NCBI RefSeq assembly: GCF_004209775.1
Contig: NZ_CP035914.1
Coordinates: 2,108,001 to 2,172,000 of the forward strand
Source of the DNA: Synechococcus sp. WH 8101
GTDB taxonomy: Bacteria > Cyanobacteriota > Cyanobacteriia > PCC-6307 > Cyanobiaceae
DNA length: 64,000 bases
Reading direction: 5' to 3'
Shown: positions 32,044-42,161 of the stretch, piece after piece
How positions within the stretch are numbered: the stretch's first letter is position 1
Layout: the number at the start of each line of letters is the position of its first letter
The notes under the pieces: generated by a model
Told to the model about the DNA's origin: nothing
Databases searched by the model: none
What the model saw: the letters and a program-made list of their open reading frames with translations, nothing else
Program-made: the position numbers and the translations under genes

Positions 32044-32561
32044 CAGGCGTCCTCCAGATTGGCGATGGAGGCATCGATGAGACGGGATTGACCGTTGGCA
32101 TCAAGGCGACCAGGCAATTCGGCCATGACCTTGTCGATCGCGGCCATGGCGGCTTCACGGCGAAGTTGCTCACTCAATCGGGCACCCTCGGCAGTGAGCT
32201 CGGAAAGAGCGTCCTGCTTGAGAGCAGCCATGGCTGAAATTGTGCGCTTCTCGCCATCCAGACGGATTGCCTCTGCACGGGCCTTGCCGTCGGCAAGAAT
32301 CGTTTCAGCTTTCTGCTGAGCCGCAGCGAGGTCGGCCTGCGCCTTGGCGAGATCAGCCGTTGCTTTCTTCAGACGGGTCTCGGCATCGTCGAGATCGTGA
32401 AGGATCGCCTGGCGACGGCGTTCAAGAATGCCGCCGAGGAATCCCTTCAGGAACCAGCCCAGCACCCCGATCACAATGATCAGGTTGATCAGGTTGGTCT
32501 CGAACAGGTTCCGGTTGATCCCGAAACCTTCAGACGCGAAAAGCAAAGAGAACGTCATCAT
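32043..32561 (-). CDS. atpF: ATP synthase Fo subunit b
   Basis: 172-residue peripheral-stalk subunit. A single N-terminal membrane helix (about residues 22-45, NLINLIIVIGVLGWFLKGFL) is followed by a long charged coiled coil with ILERRRQAILHDLDDAETRL. It overlaps the genes on both sides by one base, so the three stalk genes are translated together. There are two start ATGs in a row. Confidence 0.95.
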
Positions 32562-33025
32562 CAGGCCGCCAGCAATCGTTGAATGATCTGGGAGCTGAGT
32601 TGATCGACCTGGGCCATCAACTGGGCTGAAGCCTGCTCACGCTGTGACTCGATCTCGCGACGGGCCTGCTCGCGCGTGCGATTGGCTTCCGCCTCCGCTT
32701 CAGCGAGAGCTTCGCGATACAGACGGTCCACCTCCTGCTCGGCCTCCACGATGGCGGCCTGAGCGGCCTGTCGAGCGCTCCGAAGCTGCTCGGTGAGGTC
32801 GGCTTCCAGACGCTCAACCTGGGCCAGCTTCTGCTTGGCCTCGGCGCGGCTGGTGGAAATGTAACCCTCACGATCTTCCACGACCTTGCCGACCGGACGG
32901 AAGAAAAGGGAGTTGAGCAGGAAGGTGAGGAGCACCACCTGAACCGCCATCAGCGGCAGGGTGGCATCGAGGTCAAAAAGACCTCCCTCCGGTACCCCTG
33001 CTTCAGCGAGCAGAAGCCAGGTCAT
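32561..33025 (-). CDS. atpG': ATP synthase Fo subunit b' (second b-type subunit)
   Basis: 154-residue b' subunit, found in photosynthetic bacteria and plastids where b and b' form a heterodimer. It has an N-terminal membrane helix ([20 protein letters not shown]), then [20 protein letters not shown] and a long coiled coil rich in Arg, Glu and Gln. It is followed by atpF with a one-base overlap. A strong hairpin precedes it, between atpE and this gene. Confidence 0.95.
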   Translation of the reverse strand: MTWLLLAEAGVPEGGLFDLDATLPLMAVQVVLLTFLLNSLFFRPVGKVVEDREGYISTSRAEAKQKLAQVERLEADLTEQLRSARQAAQAAIVEAEQEVDRLYREALAEAEAEANRTREQARREIESQREQASAQLMAQVDQLSSQIIQRLLAA

Positions 33026-33072
33026 GAAAGAGGAGCGCTGGGTGGAAGCGAAACAGTGAACTCAGACGAAAC

Positions 33073-33105
33073 CGCGGATCGCATCCCGGAGGATGGCGAT
33101 CCGCG
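33073..33105 (-). other. strong intergenic hairpin between atpE and the b' gene
   Basis: CGCGGATCG at 33073-33081 and CGATCCGCG at 33097-33105 are perfect reverse complements, and the inner CATCC/GGATG continues the stem with a small bulge. There is no T-run on the minus strand, so it is not a simple terminator. It lies just downstream of atpE, whose product is needed in many copies, so it may protect or process the atpE 3' end. Confidence 0.65.
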
Positions 33106-33114
33106 CTGCCTGAA

Positions 33115-33474
<360 letters not shown>

Positions 33475-33514
33475 TTAGCAGATCGCCGGGGACCGGCGAA
33501 AGCGATAGGGAGAC

Positions 33515-34243
33515 CTAGTGGGCCTCTTCGTGAACGGCTTCGCCGATGTAATTGGCGGCGAGAGTGGCAAAAATCAGAGCCTGGATCGCACTGGTGAACA
33601 GGCCGAGGAACATGGCGGGCAAGGGAACCAGGACAGGAACCAGGAAAGCCAGCACAGCCACAACCAGTTCATCCGCCAGAATGTTTCCGAACAGACGGAA
33701 GGACAGCGATAGAGGCTTCGTGAAATCTTCGATGATTTTGAACGGAAGCATGATCGGAGTCGGATCCACGTAGTACTCGAAGTAGCGCAGACCTTTACGA
33801 CTCAGACCGGCATAGAAGTAAGAGAGAGACACCAACAGGGCCATGGCCACGGTGGTGTTGATATCAGCCGTTGGGGCGCCAAGCTCGCCGTTGGGAAGCT
33901 CAACAAGCTTCCAGGGAATCAGAGCGCCGCCCCAGTTGCAGACAAAAATGAACAAAAACAGGGTGCCGACAAAAGGCAGCCAGTCGCGGTAGGCCTTTTC
34001 GCCAATCTGCTCCCGGGCAAGATCGCGCAGATAATCCCAAAGGAACTCGAGGAGGTTCTGCACACCCCGGGGATCACGCTCCATTTTGCGGGTGCCGACG
34101 ACCACGAGGGCCAGCAGCACACCGATCACAACCCAGGAGCTGAGAAACACCTGGCCGTGGAGGTTGAGATTGCCGATCTGCCAGTACAGATGCTGGCCCA
34201 CCTCCAGTTCGGCGAAGGGAAGGGGGAGGGGCAACAGAGCCAT
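33515..34243 (-). CDS. atpB: ATP synthase Fo subunit a
   Basis: 242-residue channel subunit with about five membrane helices. It includes [20 protein letters not shown] near the N-terminus and the conserved arginine helix region [20 protein letters not shown], then [20 protein letters not shown]. It lies 22 bases after the atpI gene. Confidence 0.97.
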   Translation of the reverse strand: MALLPLPLPFAELEVGQHLYWQIGNLNLHGQVFLSSWVVIGVLLALVVVGTRKMERDPRGVQNLLEFLWDYLRDLAREQIGEKAYRDWLPFVGTLFLFIFVCNWGGALIPWKLVELPNGELGAPTADINTTVAMALLVSLSYFYAGLSRKGLRYFEYYVDPTPIMLPFKIIEDFTKPLSLSFRLFGNILADELVVAVLAFLVPVLVPLPAMFLGLFTSAIQALIFATLAANYIGEAVHEEAH

Positions 34244-34265
34244 GAAGTCAGGGGGTTGCGCGGAC

Positions 34266-34706
34266 TCAGGCGTCAGTGACGGCCTGAAGGATCAAGGCGG
34301 GCTTGTAGAGAAGAAAACCGAAGAAGGCGGGAAGCAAGTCGAGCTGGGGAAGCCTGGCCGAGGCGACGATCAGGAGCATCGGCACAACCAGCTGAAATCG
34401 CCCCACCTGACGGGATCCTCCGCCGAGCCGGGCCACGCTGCGGGCGAGCAGACGCAGGTACAGAAGACCGGCGGCTGCTCCCACCAACAGGCTGCGGGCC
34501 ACAAGGAGATCGAAACGGATGGCTGCGACAAGGGCCGCAACCAGTGAAACGATCAAGGTGGCCAGCATCAGTCGCCGTTGCAGTCGGGCGTAATCGTCCA
34601 TTCCGTTGTCGGCTGGGCCGGAGGCCAGAGCCGCATCAGTGGAAGACAACGCCTGCAAACAGCTTCTGAGAAAGCGCGCGGAATCTATCACGCGTGCTCG
34701 GCTCAT
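34266..34706 (-). CDS. atpI: ATP synthase subunit I (AtpI/Atp1)
   Basis: Small membrane protein with several hydrophobic helices ([37 protein letters not shown] and [15 protein letters not shown]) that helps assemble the c-ring. Translation from ATG 34706 gives 146 residues and overlaps the methyltransferase stop by four bases. An internal ATG at 34601 ([12 protein letters not shown]) gives 111 residues, closer to the family length. The true start is uncertain. Confidence 0.85.
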   Translation of the reverse strand: MSRARVIDSARFLRSCLQALSSTDAALASGPADNGMDDYARLQRRLMLATLIVSLVAALVAAIRFDLLVARSLLVGAAAGLLYLRLLARSVARLGGGSRQVGRFQLVVPMLLIVASARLPQLDLLPAFFGFLLYKPALILQAVTDA

Positions 34707-35911
34707 CCCCCTTGGGGAGCACGCAGGAGCAGCAGTCTCCGCCGCCAGAGATCCCGAACGATGGAGGCGTTGATCTCCAGGCCGGCCAGGGATTGCAGGG
34801 GCACCCCGGGCTGAGCTTCCACAGCACGCAGCACGGCGACCTCAGCGTCGCTGAGCGACAGGGGCTCGAGGTCCGGACCGAGCAGGCTCCCGGAAGGCCA
34901 GCCCCAGAGGCAGGGCTGAAGCTCAGCAGAAGCATTCAGCAACAGCCGATCGTCCAGCCATTGATTTGGCACCACCGGGCGCCGCGTCAGAAAAAACTCA
35001 AAATGACTGATGTCGGGATCGAGCTCCTCGACAAGAGCCCACTGCTCGCGAGGAGAGAGCGCAACGGCTCTCTCCAGGAGCTCACCGGTGAGAAGGCGGG
35101 ATGGGTCCCACACCGCAGGATTGGAGAAACCGGCGAAATGAAGCCCCGCCGCTTCGATCAGAGCCATCAGCCGCTCCAGGTTGTAACTGGTCTCCTGGGG
35201 ATGCAGATACATATCGGCGAAGTTGGCATCCGCGGCCGTGTCAAGCGCCCATCGCTGCTCGTGATGGCGCCGGAGCCGATGCTCTTCGGGAAGCACCTGA
35301 AAGAGTTCTCGGCCCAATCTCAGACCGCTCTCCCCCGTGCCCACCCCCAGGAGAGCGAGGGCCCGCTGACAGCGATGAATTTCCCAACGCCCCGCATCGG
35401 CGTAAAGAAACAGATGCAGAATTCCGTCCTCCGCCATCAGGTCAGCCAGGGAGCGCAGTCCGGCGAGGGGATCCCGGAGATGGTGGAGCACTCCCACGGA
35501 ATTGATGTAGTCAAACGGCCCCTCGCCAGCGAGATCCAAGAGGCTGCGTTGTTCCTGGCGCAGTGCCACCACGCGCTCGCCTCCTCCGGAACGACGCAGG
35601 CGCTCCCGCGCCACCTCCAGGGCGCCGGCGCTGATGTCCACCGCCAGCACATCCGCCCCCGGATTGAGATGGCAGAGGTAATCCGTGCTGACCCCGGTGC
35701 CGCAACCGGCATCGAGTAAGCGCACGGGATGGGGGGCACCGCCGGACGGGCTCGGCAACTGCCCCCGCACAGCGGACTGGACGCTGGCCCAACACCAACG
35801 CCAGTTGTAACCAGGCGGGGGGCCATCCTGGAGCGGATCACCCGGGTAGGGGAAGCGGTCATAAAAGGCGCTCACCACTGGCGTGGCAGCGTCGCGGCGG
35901 GAGTCGGACAT
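34703..35911 (-). CDS. SAM-dependent methyltransferase upstream of the atp operon
   Basis: 402-residue class I methyltransferase. The AdoMet site is VRLLDAGCGTGVSTDYLC near residues 61-78; DVLAVDISAGALEVARERL and FDYINSVGVLHHLRDPLAG are motifs II and III. The C-terminal 200 residues are not a catalytic fold that I recognise; they include MYLHPQETSYNLERLMALIE. I chose ATG 35911 (MSDSRRDAATP). Substrate unknown. It is coupled to atpI by an ATGA overlap, so it is transcribed with the ATP synthase genes. Confidence 0.85.
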   Translation of the reverse strand: MSDSRRDAATPVVSAFYDRFPYPGDPLQDGPPPGYNWRWCWASVQSAVRGQLPSPSGGAPHPVRLLDAGCGTGVSTDYLCHLNPGADVLAVDISAGALEVARERLRRSGGGERVVALRQEQRSLLDLAGEGPFDYINSVGVLHHLRDPLAGLRSLADLMAEDGILHLFLYADAGRWEIHRCQRALALLGVGTGESGLRLGRELFQVLPEEHRLRRHHEQRWALDTAADANFADMYLHPQETSYNLERLMALIEAAGLHFAGFSNPAVWDPSRLLTGELLERAVALSPREQWALVEELDPDISHFEFFLTRRPVVPNQWLDDRLLLNASAELQPCLWGWPSGSLLGPDLEPLSLSDAEVAVLRAVEAQPGVPLQSLAGLEINASIVRDLWRRRLLLLRAPQGG

Positions 35912-36075
35912 GCGGATGGGAGCAGACGGCAACACCGCTGGGGTGTGTCGCGAGCTTTTCATGCGCCATGGCGCCATTCCGGGCGCGCAGCCACGGCCTG
36001 CAAACATTTGTTCATGCCCTTCCTGGAGCCCAGAAGGCGACCCGTAACCTGGCCGGATCCGGCTTGCTTTCGTTC

Positions 36076-39000
36076 ATGACCGTGACCGCCAGCAGCGGCA
36101 GCCCCAGGGTTTCCCCTCAGCTGTTCGACACCCTGCCGCTCTCCAGCGTTCGTCAGGCTGAACAACAGGACCGCTTTCCCGATGGAGCGGAGCTCGACAA
36201 CCTGGTCACCTTCTTCCGCAGCGGTCAGGATCGTCTTGCTGCTGCCCAGGTGCTGGCCGCCAACGCCGAAGCGATCGTGGCTCGAGCCGCCAACCGGATT
36301 TTTGCTGGCGGTACGCCGCTGTCGTTCCTCGACGCACCCCTGAGCACGGGTGAGACCAGCGCAGCCGACGGCACACCGCTGGCATCGGATCAGGTGGCAT
36401 TCGCTCAGTCAGTGCGCACCTTCACCGGTGCTGACGGCTCGGCCGGACGCGGCAACTTCCTCAGCCGCCTGCTCCAGGGCAGTGGAGAAGACGCTGACGT
36501 CCGCGTGGTGCTGCCGACCGGATTTGCTCCGATCAGCGTTGCGAAATACGGCCCTGATCGAATGCGGAAATCCATCCGCGATCTCGGCTGGTTCCTGCGC
36601 TACGTGGGTTATGCCCTCGTGGCGGGTGACCCCAGCATCCTTGCCGTGAACACCCGCGGCCTGCGCGACGTACTGGAAAAGGGCTGCTCCCTCGCCGCCA
36701 CCAACGTGGCACTTCAGGAAATGCGTGCTGCCGCAGCCAGCCTGCTCAAGCAGCAGCCGGAAGCGCGACGCCTCACCGTGCAGTGCTTCAACGTGCTGCT
36801 CGAAGAACTGGCGATTCCAACACCTTCGGCCCGACAGCGCCTGGGCAGCCCCGAAAACCAGGGCCTGCAACTGCCGGCGATCTATGCCCTAGCCGCCAAA
36901 GGCAAGGCTCTGCGCTACACCATGAAGCCGGCCATGACCGGCGCCCAGAAAGCCGAGGTGGTTCGCGCCGCCTATCGCCAGGTGTTCGAACGCGACATCA
37001 CCAAGGCCTATTCACAGAAGCCCTGCCCTGTGGAGGCCACCCAGGTGCGTCAGGGTGACATCTCCATGCGCGAATTCATCCGTGCCCTGGGCCGCAGCAA
37101 GGAGTACCGCCAACAGTTCTACGCACGCTTCTCTAACAGCCGGGCCGTGGAACTCGCCTTCCGCCACTTCCTCGGACGCGGGATCAGCTCCCGCGAGGAA
37201 TTCACTCGTTATTTCGACATCGTCAGCACCCAGGGGCTGAACGGTCTGGTGGATGCGCTGATCAACACAATGGAGTATGCGCGCGTCTTCGGCGAGGAAA
37301 CCGTTCCCTTCCTGAGGGATCTGGGCGAGGAAGCCCAGGAGAGTGCCGGCTGGGGCTCGAACCGCAAGCTCTTCCGCTTCAGCGCCCCCTTCGAAGGTGC
37401 ACCCCAATACGTCACTCTCTATGCCTCCTACCGCCAGCCCTGCGGCGACCAGCATGCCTACGGCGGCGGCAATGACCCGCTAGGCATTCAGTACGGCGCC
37501 ATCTTCCCCTCCGCCACCGCATCGGTTGCCACCCGCCCGGCCCCAGCCGGCTACGACAACCGCAGGATCCTCGTGGGTAATGGCATGCGGGAGCCCGGTC
37601 AGATGGCCAGCCCCCAGTTCCGTGGCAGCACGCCTCGCCGTGTTGGCCCCAGGGTCATGCGTCTCCAGCAGATCGCCACCGGCGGGAATTCCATCCCTCG
37701 ACGGGCCGGCCAGCCAAGCATTCGCGGCACCGAATCCAGCACCCAGGCGGTGATCAACGCCGTTTACGTCCAGGTGCTGGGCAGCGCCGGCTACGAAGGC
37801 GAGCGCAACAAGGTGGAAGAGATCAAGCTGGAAAACGGCGACATCAGTCTGCGTGAATTCGTGCGCCAGGTCGCCCGCTCCCAAGCCTTCCGCCGTCGCT
37901 ATTGGAGTGGCCTTTACCTCACCAAAGCGATTGAGGTGATGCATCGCCGCCTGCTCGGCCGTCCCACCTTCGGGCGCTGGGAGATCGATGCTCTGTTTGA
38001 TACGGCAGCGCAACATGGTTTCTACGGCGTGGTGGATGCGCTGATCAACAGCAGCGAATACAACGACTGCTTTGGTGAAGACACCGTGCCCTATGAGCGG
38101 TTCATCACCCCCACCGACCTGCGCACGCGTCGGGTCCCGGCCCTCAAGCGTCCCGTTGACCTGATTGCAGCGGGCGTCGCTACCACCTATCAACGCCCCA
38201 ACGTGTTGAAGCCGAAGGGCTTCCGTTCCAGCGCCGATCTCACGCGCCGCAATCTGGCCGACCGCCCAACCGTTCGCGGCAGCTGGACTGCCCAGCTCAC
38301 CGGTGGCCAGGTGCAGGAGACGCGCCCGGCGCAACAGCAGGGCCCCGAAAGCCTGCGCAGCCAGCCCATACCCCGCCGGCGCTGGAGCGCACCGCGCTGG
38401 CAGCCCGGCGGTGGCCAAGCGCCCAGCTGGAGCAGCGCTTCTGCAACGGCGGCACCGATCGCGCCCAAACCCAGCGCCCTGGCAGGTGCAGTCCCCAGCT
38501 GGAGCAGCACCAGCAGCAGCGTCGGCTTCGGCCTCCCCGAAACGGCCGAAACCGCCATGCGCAAGGCTCTCGCCGGTGCCATCCCCACCGGGCTCCGCCG
38601 GCGTGAGGGGCTCGATCGCCCCCTGCGCCTGGCGGAGGCTGCGACCGGGAACGAAATCGACGCCGCGATTCAGGCGATCTATCGCCAGCTGCTCAACCGC
38701 ATGCCAGTGGAGTCGGAACGTCTCAGCGATGCGGAATCCCTGTTCCGTCAACGCCGCCTCAGCGTGGCCGAATTTGTTGGCCGCGTGGCCGCCAGTGAGC
38801 TTTTCCAGCAGCGTCTCTGGCGCATGGCCCCACTGCGGGCCGCGACGGCAGCTCATCTGGCGCTACTAGGTCGGGCGCCGCTGCCCCGCGAAGTGAGCGT
38901 GTTCCTGGCCACGCGCGTCAAGCAGGGCCAGCAGGCCGCTATCGATCGCTTGCTGAGCTCCGAGGCTTACGCCAATGCCTTCGGTGCCGATCAGATTCCG

Positions 39001-39114
39001 AGCTACCAGGGCATGAACAGCCAGGACGGCATCACGATGGCCAGCTTCAACCGTGGCGCAGCGCTGTATGGCGGCAACGCCGGCCTCAATCCTCCGCTCA
39101 AAGGCGCCATCTGA
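36076..39114 (+). CDS. apcE: phycobilisome core-membrane linker (ApcE, Lcm)
   Basis: 1012-residue protein that anchors the phycobilisome to the thylakoid and acts as terminal energy emitter. The N-terminal phycobiliprotein-like domain has the bilin-linked cysteine (DVLEKGCSLAATNVALQ, about residue 204) and the usual long loop insertion near residues 75-155. Three linker (REP) repeats follow, starting near residues 285, 558 and 865: YRQVFERDITKAYS, VYVQVLGSAGYEGERN and IYRQLLNRMPVESERL, joined by basic/Pro-rich arms. Three REP domains fit a three-cylinder core. ATG 36076 gives MTVTASSGSPRVSPQLFDTL. A strong terminator separates it from apcA. Confidence 0.97.
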   Translation: MTVTASSGSPRVSPQLFDTLPLSSVRQAEQQDRFPDGAELDNLVTFFRSGQDRLAAAQVLAANAEAIVARAANRIFAGGTPLSFLDAPLSTGETSAADGTPLASDQVAFAQSVRTFTGADGSAGRGNFLSRLLQGSGEDADVRVVLPTGFAPISVAKYGPDRMRKSIRDLGWFLRYVGYALVAGDPSILAVNTRGLRDVLEKGCSLAATNVALQEMRAAAASLLKQQPEARRLTVQCFNVLLEELAIPTPSARQRLGSPENQGLQLPAIYALAAKGKALRYTMKPAMTGAQKAEVVRAAYRQVFERDITKAYSQKPCPVEATQVRQGDISMREFIRALGRSKEYRQQFYARFSNSRAVELAFRHFLGRGISSREEFTRYFDIVSTQGLNGLVDALINTMEYARVFGEETVPFLRDLGEEAQESAGWGSNRKLFRFSAPFEGAPQYVTLYASYRQPCGDQHAYGGGNDPLGIQYGAIFPSATASVATRPAPAGYDNRRILVGNGMREPGQMASPQFRGSTPRRVGPRVMRLQQIATGGNSIPRRAGQPSIRGTESSTQAVINAVYVQVLGSAGYEGERNKVEEIKLENGDISLREFVRQVARSQAFRRRYWSGLYLTKAIEVMHRRLLGRPTFGRWEIDALFDTAAQHGFYGVVDALINSSEYNDCFGEDTVPYERFITPTDLRTRRVPALKRPVDLIAAGVATTYQRPNVLKPKGFRSSADLTRRNLADRPTVRGSWTAQLTGGQVQETRPAQQQGPESLRSQPIPRRRWSAPRWQPGGGQAPSWSSASATAAPIAPKPSALAGAVPSWSSTSSSVGFGLPETAETAMRKALAGAIPTGLRRREGLDRPLRLAEAATGNEIDAAIQAIYRQLLNRMPVESERLSDAESLFRQRRLSVAEFVGRVAASELFQQRLWRMAPLRAATAAHLALLGRAPLPREVSVFLATRVKQGQQAAIDRLLSSEAYANAFGADQIPSYQGMNSQDGITMASFNRGAALYGGNAGLNPPLKGAI

Positions 39115-39163
39115 TCCAAAGCCTGCGCCACATGCGCCGGCGTCGGATCTGCCGAACAAATCA

Positions 39164-39195
39164 CCCCATGCACTCACCTGTGCATGGGGCTTTTT
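39164..39195 (+). terminator. rho-independent terminator of apcE
   Basis: CCCCATGCAC-TCACCT-GTGCATGGGG forms a perfect 10-bp stem, followed by C and five T residues, about 50 bases after the apcE stop codon. It should stop most apcE transcripts before apcA. Confidence 0.93.
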
Positions 39196-39463
39196 CTTGG
39201 GTTTGTTGTCATCAATAGAGCGCAAAATTGATGGCGATTGTGTTGATCAATGCTGCGATCGCCCCATGGACAGCCCCCCCGCAGACTCCTTGCGCTGCAA
39301 TGACTCTTAAGGATTCAGGGCGGAGTGAAGAACTGTTACCGGCTCCGGGGGAGATTCTCAACGCTGCCACAGAATGCTGGGGCGATCAGGCACACTGGTC
39401 GCGTCAACCACTCACCGGATATCGGTCTCCTTCGGGCGGCCGCTTGTTTCGAGGCAGAACTGC

Positions 39464-39949
39464 ATGAGCATCGTCTCCAACTCGATCATCAACGCGGACG
39501 CCGAAGCCCGCTACCTCAGCCCTGGCGAACTCGACCAGATCAAGGCGTTCGTCGCCGGCGGTCAGCGTCGCCTCCGCATCGCCCAGGTTCTCAGCGAAAG
39601 CAGGGAGCGCATCGTCAAGCAGGCCGCTGGCCAGCTCTTCCAGAAGCGCCCTGACGTCATCTCCCCCGGCGGCAACGCCTATGGCGAAGAAATGACCGCC
39701 TCCTGCCTGCGCGACATGGACTACTACCTGCGTCTCGTCACCTACGGCGTGGTCGCTGGAGACGTCACCCCGATCGAAGAGATCGGCGTGATTGGCGCTC
39801 GCGAGATGTATCGAGCCCTGGGCACTCCCCTCGAAGCCATGGCTGAAGCGATCCGCGAAATGAAGGCGGTGGCCATGGGCATTCTCACCGGCAGTGATGC
39901 CGAAGAAGCTGGCACCTACTTCGACTACGTGGTGGGCGCTCTCGCCTGA
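39464..39949 (+). CDS. apcA: allophycocyanin alpha chain
   Basis: 161-residue core phycobiliprotein. It has the phycocyanobilin cysteine in [20 protein letters not shown] (about residue 81) and the N-terminal [21 protein letters not shown] chose ATG 39464, which gives the standard length; an upstream open frame to 39374 lies in the leader. The 268-base gap between the apcE terminator and this start holds no gene and should contain the apcABC promoter. First gene of apcABC. Confidence 0.98.
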   Translation: MSIVSNSIINADAEARYLSPGELDQIKAFVAGGQRRLRIAQVLSESRERIVKQAAGQLFQKRPDVISPGGNAYGEEMTASCLRDMDYYLRLVTYGVVAGDVTPIEEIGVIGAREMYRALGTPLEAMAEAIREMKAVAMGILTGSDAEEAGTYFDYVVGALA

Positions 39950-39991
39950 CCTTCGTCGACTTCTCGCCTTCTCGCCCCCCTTCACGGATCC

Positions 39992-40480
39992 ATGCAAGAC
40001 GCCATCACCAACGTCATCAACAAGTCTGACGTTCAGGGTCTCTATCTCGACTCTGCGTCGATGAGCAACCTTGAGAGCTATTTCGCCAGTGGCGAACTGC
40101 GCGTCAAGGCCGCTGCCACCATCAGTGCCAACGCCTCCACCATCATTAAAGATGCGGTCGCCAAGGCTCTTCTCTACTCGGACATCACCCGTCCTGGTGG
40201 CAACATGTACACCACGCGCCGCTACGCCGCCTGCATCCGCGATCTGGATTACTACCTCCGGTATTCCACCTACGCCATGCTCGCCGGCGACACCTCCATC
40301 CTGGATGAGCGTGTGCTGAACGGCCTCAAAGAGACTTACAACTCTCTGGGTGTGCCCATTGGCGCCACTGTGCAAGCCATCCAAGCCATGAAAGAAGTCA
40401 CCGCTTCGCTGGTCGGCCCCGATGCCGGGCGTGAAATGGGCGTGTACTTCGATTACATCTGCTCCGGCCTCGGCAACTAA
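39992..40480 (+). CDS. apcB: allophycocyanin beta chain
   Basis: 162-residue partner of ApcA. The bilin cysteine is in [20 protein letters not shown] (about residue 82), and a conserved Asn ([12 protein letters not shown] region) precedes it. It begins [20 protein letters not shown]. 42 bases after apcA. Confidence 0.98.
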   Translation: MQDAITNVINKSDVQGLYLDSASMSNLESYFASGELRVKAAATISANASTIIKDAVAKALLYSDITRPGGNMYTTRRYAACIRDLDYYLRYSTYAMLAGDTSILDERVLNGLKETYNSLGVPIGATVQAIQAMKEVTASLVGPDAGREMGVYFDYICSGLGN

Positions 40481-40485
40481 GTCCC

Positions 40486-40686
40486 ATGCGGTTGTTCAAA
40501 GTCACCGCCTGCATTCCAAGCCCTGAAAAGACTCGGAGTCAGCGCGAACTTCAAAACACCTTCTTCACGAAGTGGGTGCCTTACGACAGCTGGTTCGCTG
40601 AACAGCAGCGCATCATGAAGCAAGGTGGACGCATCCTGAAGGTCGAACTCTGCAGTGGGCGTCCTCAGGTGAACGTCGGCAATTGA
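40486..40686 (+). CDS. apcC: phycobilisome small core linker (Lc 7.8)
   Basis: 66-residue linker that caps allophycocyanin cylinders, matching the conserved opening MRLFKVTACIPSPEKTRSQR and the KVELCSGRPQVNVGN end. Starts 5 bases after apcB. Ends the apcABC operon. Confidence 0.97.
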   Translation: MRLFKVTACIPSPEKTRSQRELQNTFFTKWVPYDSWFAEQQRIMKQGGRILKVELCSGRPQVNVGN

Positions 40687-40717
40687 GCCTCCATCAGTCC
40701 ACCAATTTCAAGGTGTT

Positions 40718-40745
40718 AAGCCCGACGCCAAGTCGGGCTTTTTTG
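40718..40745 (+). terminator. rho-independent terminator of apcABC
   Basis: AGCCCGAC-GCCAA-GTCGGGCT forms an 8-bp stem followed by a run of T residues, 32 bases after apcC. Confidence 0.92.
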
Positions 40746-40794
40746 TGGCTTGGCAAAGTCGCCCTCAGGCGTCTGAATGGGAGGTCATGACTCG

Positions 40795-42045
40795 ATGGCG
40801 TTGCGCAGTTCCCGTGTCCTCACCCGTAGAAGCCAGCCAGCCGAACGGGCAACCGAGCGGTCTGCCGGTTTCTGGCAGCGTCATCTGCCCCTCGATTGGT
40901 CGCTCTGGCCTGCTGAAGCCAGGCTATTGATCAGCCTCACCGCCATCTGGAGCATCGCCGGCCTGCTGATCCTGGCCTCCGCCAGCTGGTGGGTCGCAAG
41001 CCGGGAAATGGGCGAAGGGGCCTACTACGTGAAACGCCAGCTGATCTGGATGGGTGCCAGCTGGATGCTGCTGATCAGCGCGATCAGCACCGATCTCCGG
41101 CGCTGGATGAAGATCGCCGGTCCTGCGCTCTGGCTGGGAATCCTGCTGGTGGGAGCGACCCTCGTGTTCGGAAGCACGGTGAACGGCGCCAGCCGCTGGC
41201 TGGTGATCGGCCCGATTCAGATCCAGCCCTCCGAATTGGTGAAACCGTTTGTGGTGCTCCAGGCCGCCAGTCTGTTTGCGCACTGGAAACGCAGCGCCGC
41301 TGATCAGAAACTGCTCTGGCTCGGCAGCTTCGGAGCCCTCATCCTGCTGATCCTCAAACAACCGAACCTGAGCACCGCAGCACTCACCGGACTCCTGCTG
41401 TGGCTGATGGCCTTCTCAGCCGGTCTCCGCCTGCGAACCTTGTTCGGCACAGCGCTTCTGGGAGGGGTGCTGGGCTGCGCCAGCATCATGATCAATGACT
41501 ATCAGCGTCTCCGGGTGATCTCCTTCCTGGACCCGTGGCAGGACCCCCAGGGCGACGGCTATCAACTCGTGCAGAGCCTGCTGGCGATCGGCTCGGGTGG
41601 TCTGTTTGGCGAAGGCTTCGGCCTCTCGACCCAGAAACTGCAGTATCTGCCGATCCAAAGCACCGATTTCATCTTTGCCGTGTATGCCGAGGAATTCGGC
41701 TTCATTGGCTCCTTGATGCTGATCCTGTTTCTCATGCTGGTGGGCTTCCTCGGCCTGCGGGTGGCACTGCGCTGCCGCAGCAATCAGGCCAGGCTCACGG
41801 CGATCGGCTGCACCAGCCTGTTGGTAGGGCAGTCGGTGATGAACCTGGCCGTGGCCTCCGGCTCGATGCCCACGACCGGTCTGCCTTTGCCAATGATCAG
41901 TTACGGCGGCAATTCCCTGCTGTCGAGCCTCTTGATCGCTGGGCTGCTGATCCGCTGCTCCCTCGAGTCCACCGGTCTGGTGGGATCGCGTCGATTGAAA
42001 CGATCGAGCGACAGGTCACCCCAGGGCGGTCCTGCTGCTCGATAA
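40795..42045 (+). CDS. ftsW: FtsW-type SEDS peptidoglycan polymerase
   Basis: 416-residue SEDS-family membrane protein with about ten helices that polymerises lipid II at the division septum with a class B PBP. It has NGASRWLVIGPIQIQPSELV, the family loop STDFIFAVYAEEFGFIGSLM and the GLPLPMISYGGNSLLSSLL signature. FtsW is preferred over RodA on that end signature, but the two are close. I chose ATG 40795, which GGGAGG precedes by 10 bases; ATG 40777 is an alternative. Confidence 0.9.
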   Translation: MALRSSRVLTRRSQPAERATERSAGFWQRHLPLDWSLWPAEARLLISLTAIWSIAGLLILASASWWVASREMGEGAYYVKRQLIWMGASWMLLISAISTDLRRWMKIAGPALWLGILLVGATLVFGSTVNGASRWLVIGPIQIQPSELVKPFVVLQAASLFAHWKRSAADQKLLWLGSFGALILLILKQPNLSTAALTGLLLWLMAFSAGLRLRTLFGTALLGGVLGCASIMINDYQRLRVISFLDPWQDPQGDGYQLVQSLLAIGSGGLFGEGFGLSTQKLQYLPIQSTDFIFAVYAEEFGFIGSLMLILFLMLVGFLGLRVALRCRSNQARLTAIGCTSLLVGQSVMNLAVASGSMPTTGLPLPMISYGGNSLLSSLLIAGLLIRCSLESTGLVGSRRLKRSSDRSPQGGPAAR

Positions 42046-42161
42046 GGTGAATTTTCCTCCCTCAGGCGATCATCAACCTCGATCTCCCCGGACTTGCCCA
42101 AAGCAGTGAGCAGCTGCTATCTCAGGCCCTCACCCAGCCGGGTCCGGTCACGGTAGGCCTG

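Noticed and set aside
37480-38856. 458-aa minus-strand open frame
   Set aside because: It lies entirely opposite apcE and has no family resemblance; it is a codon-bias shadow.
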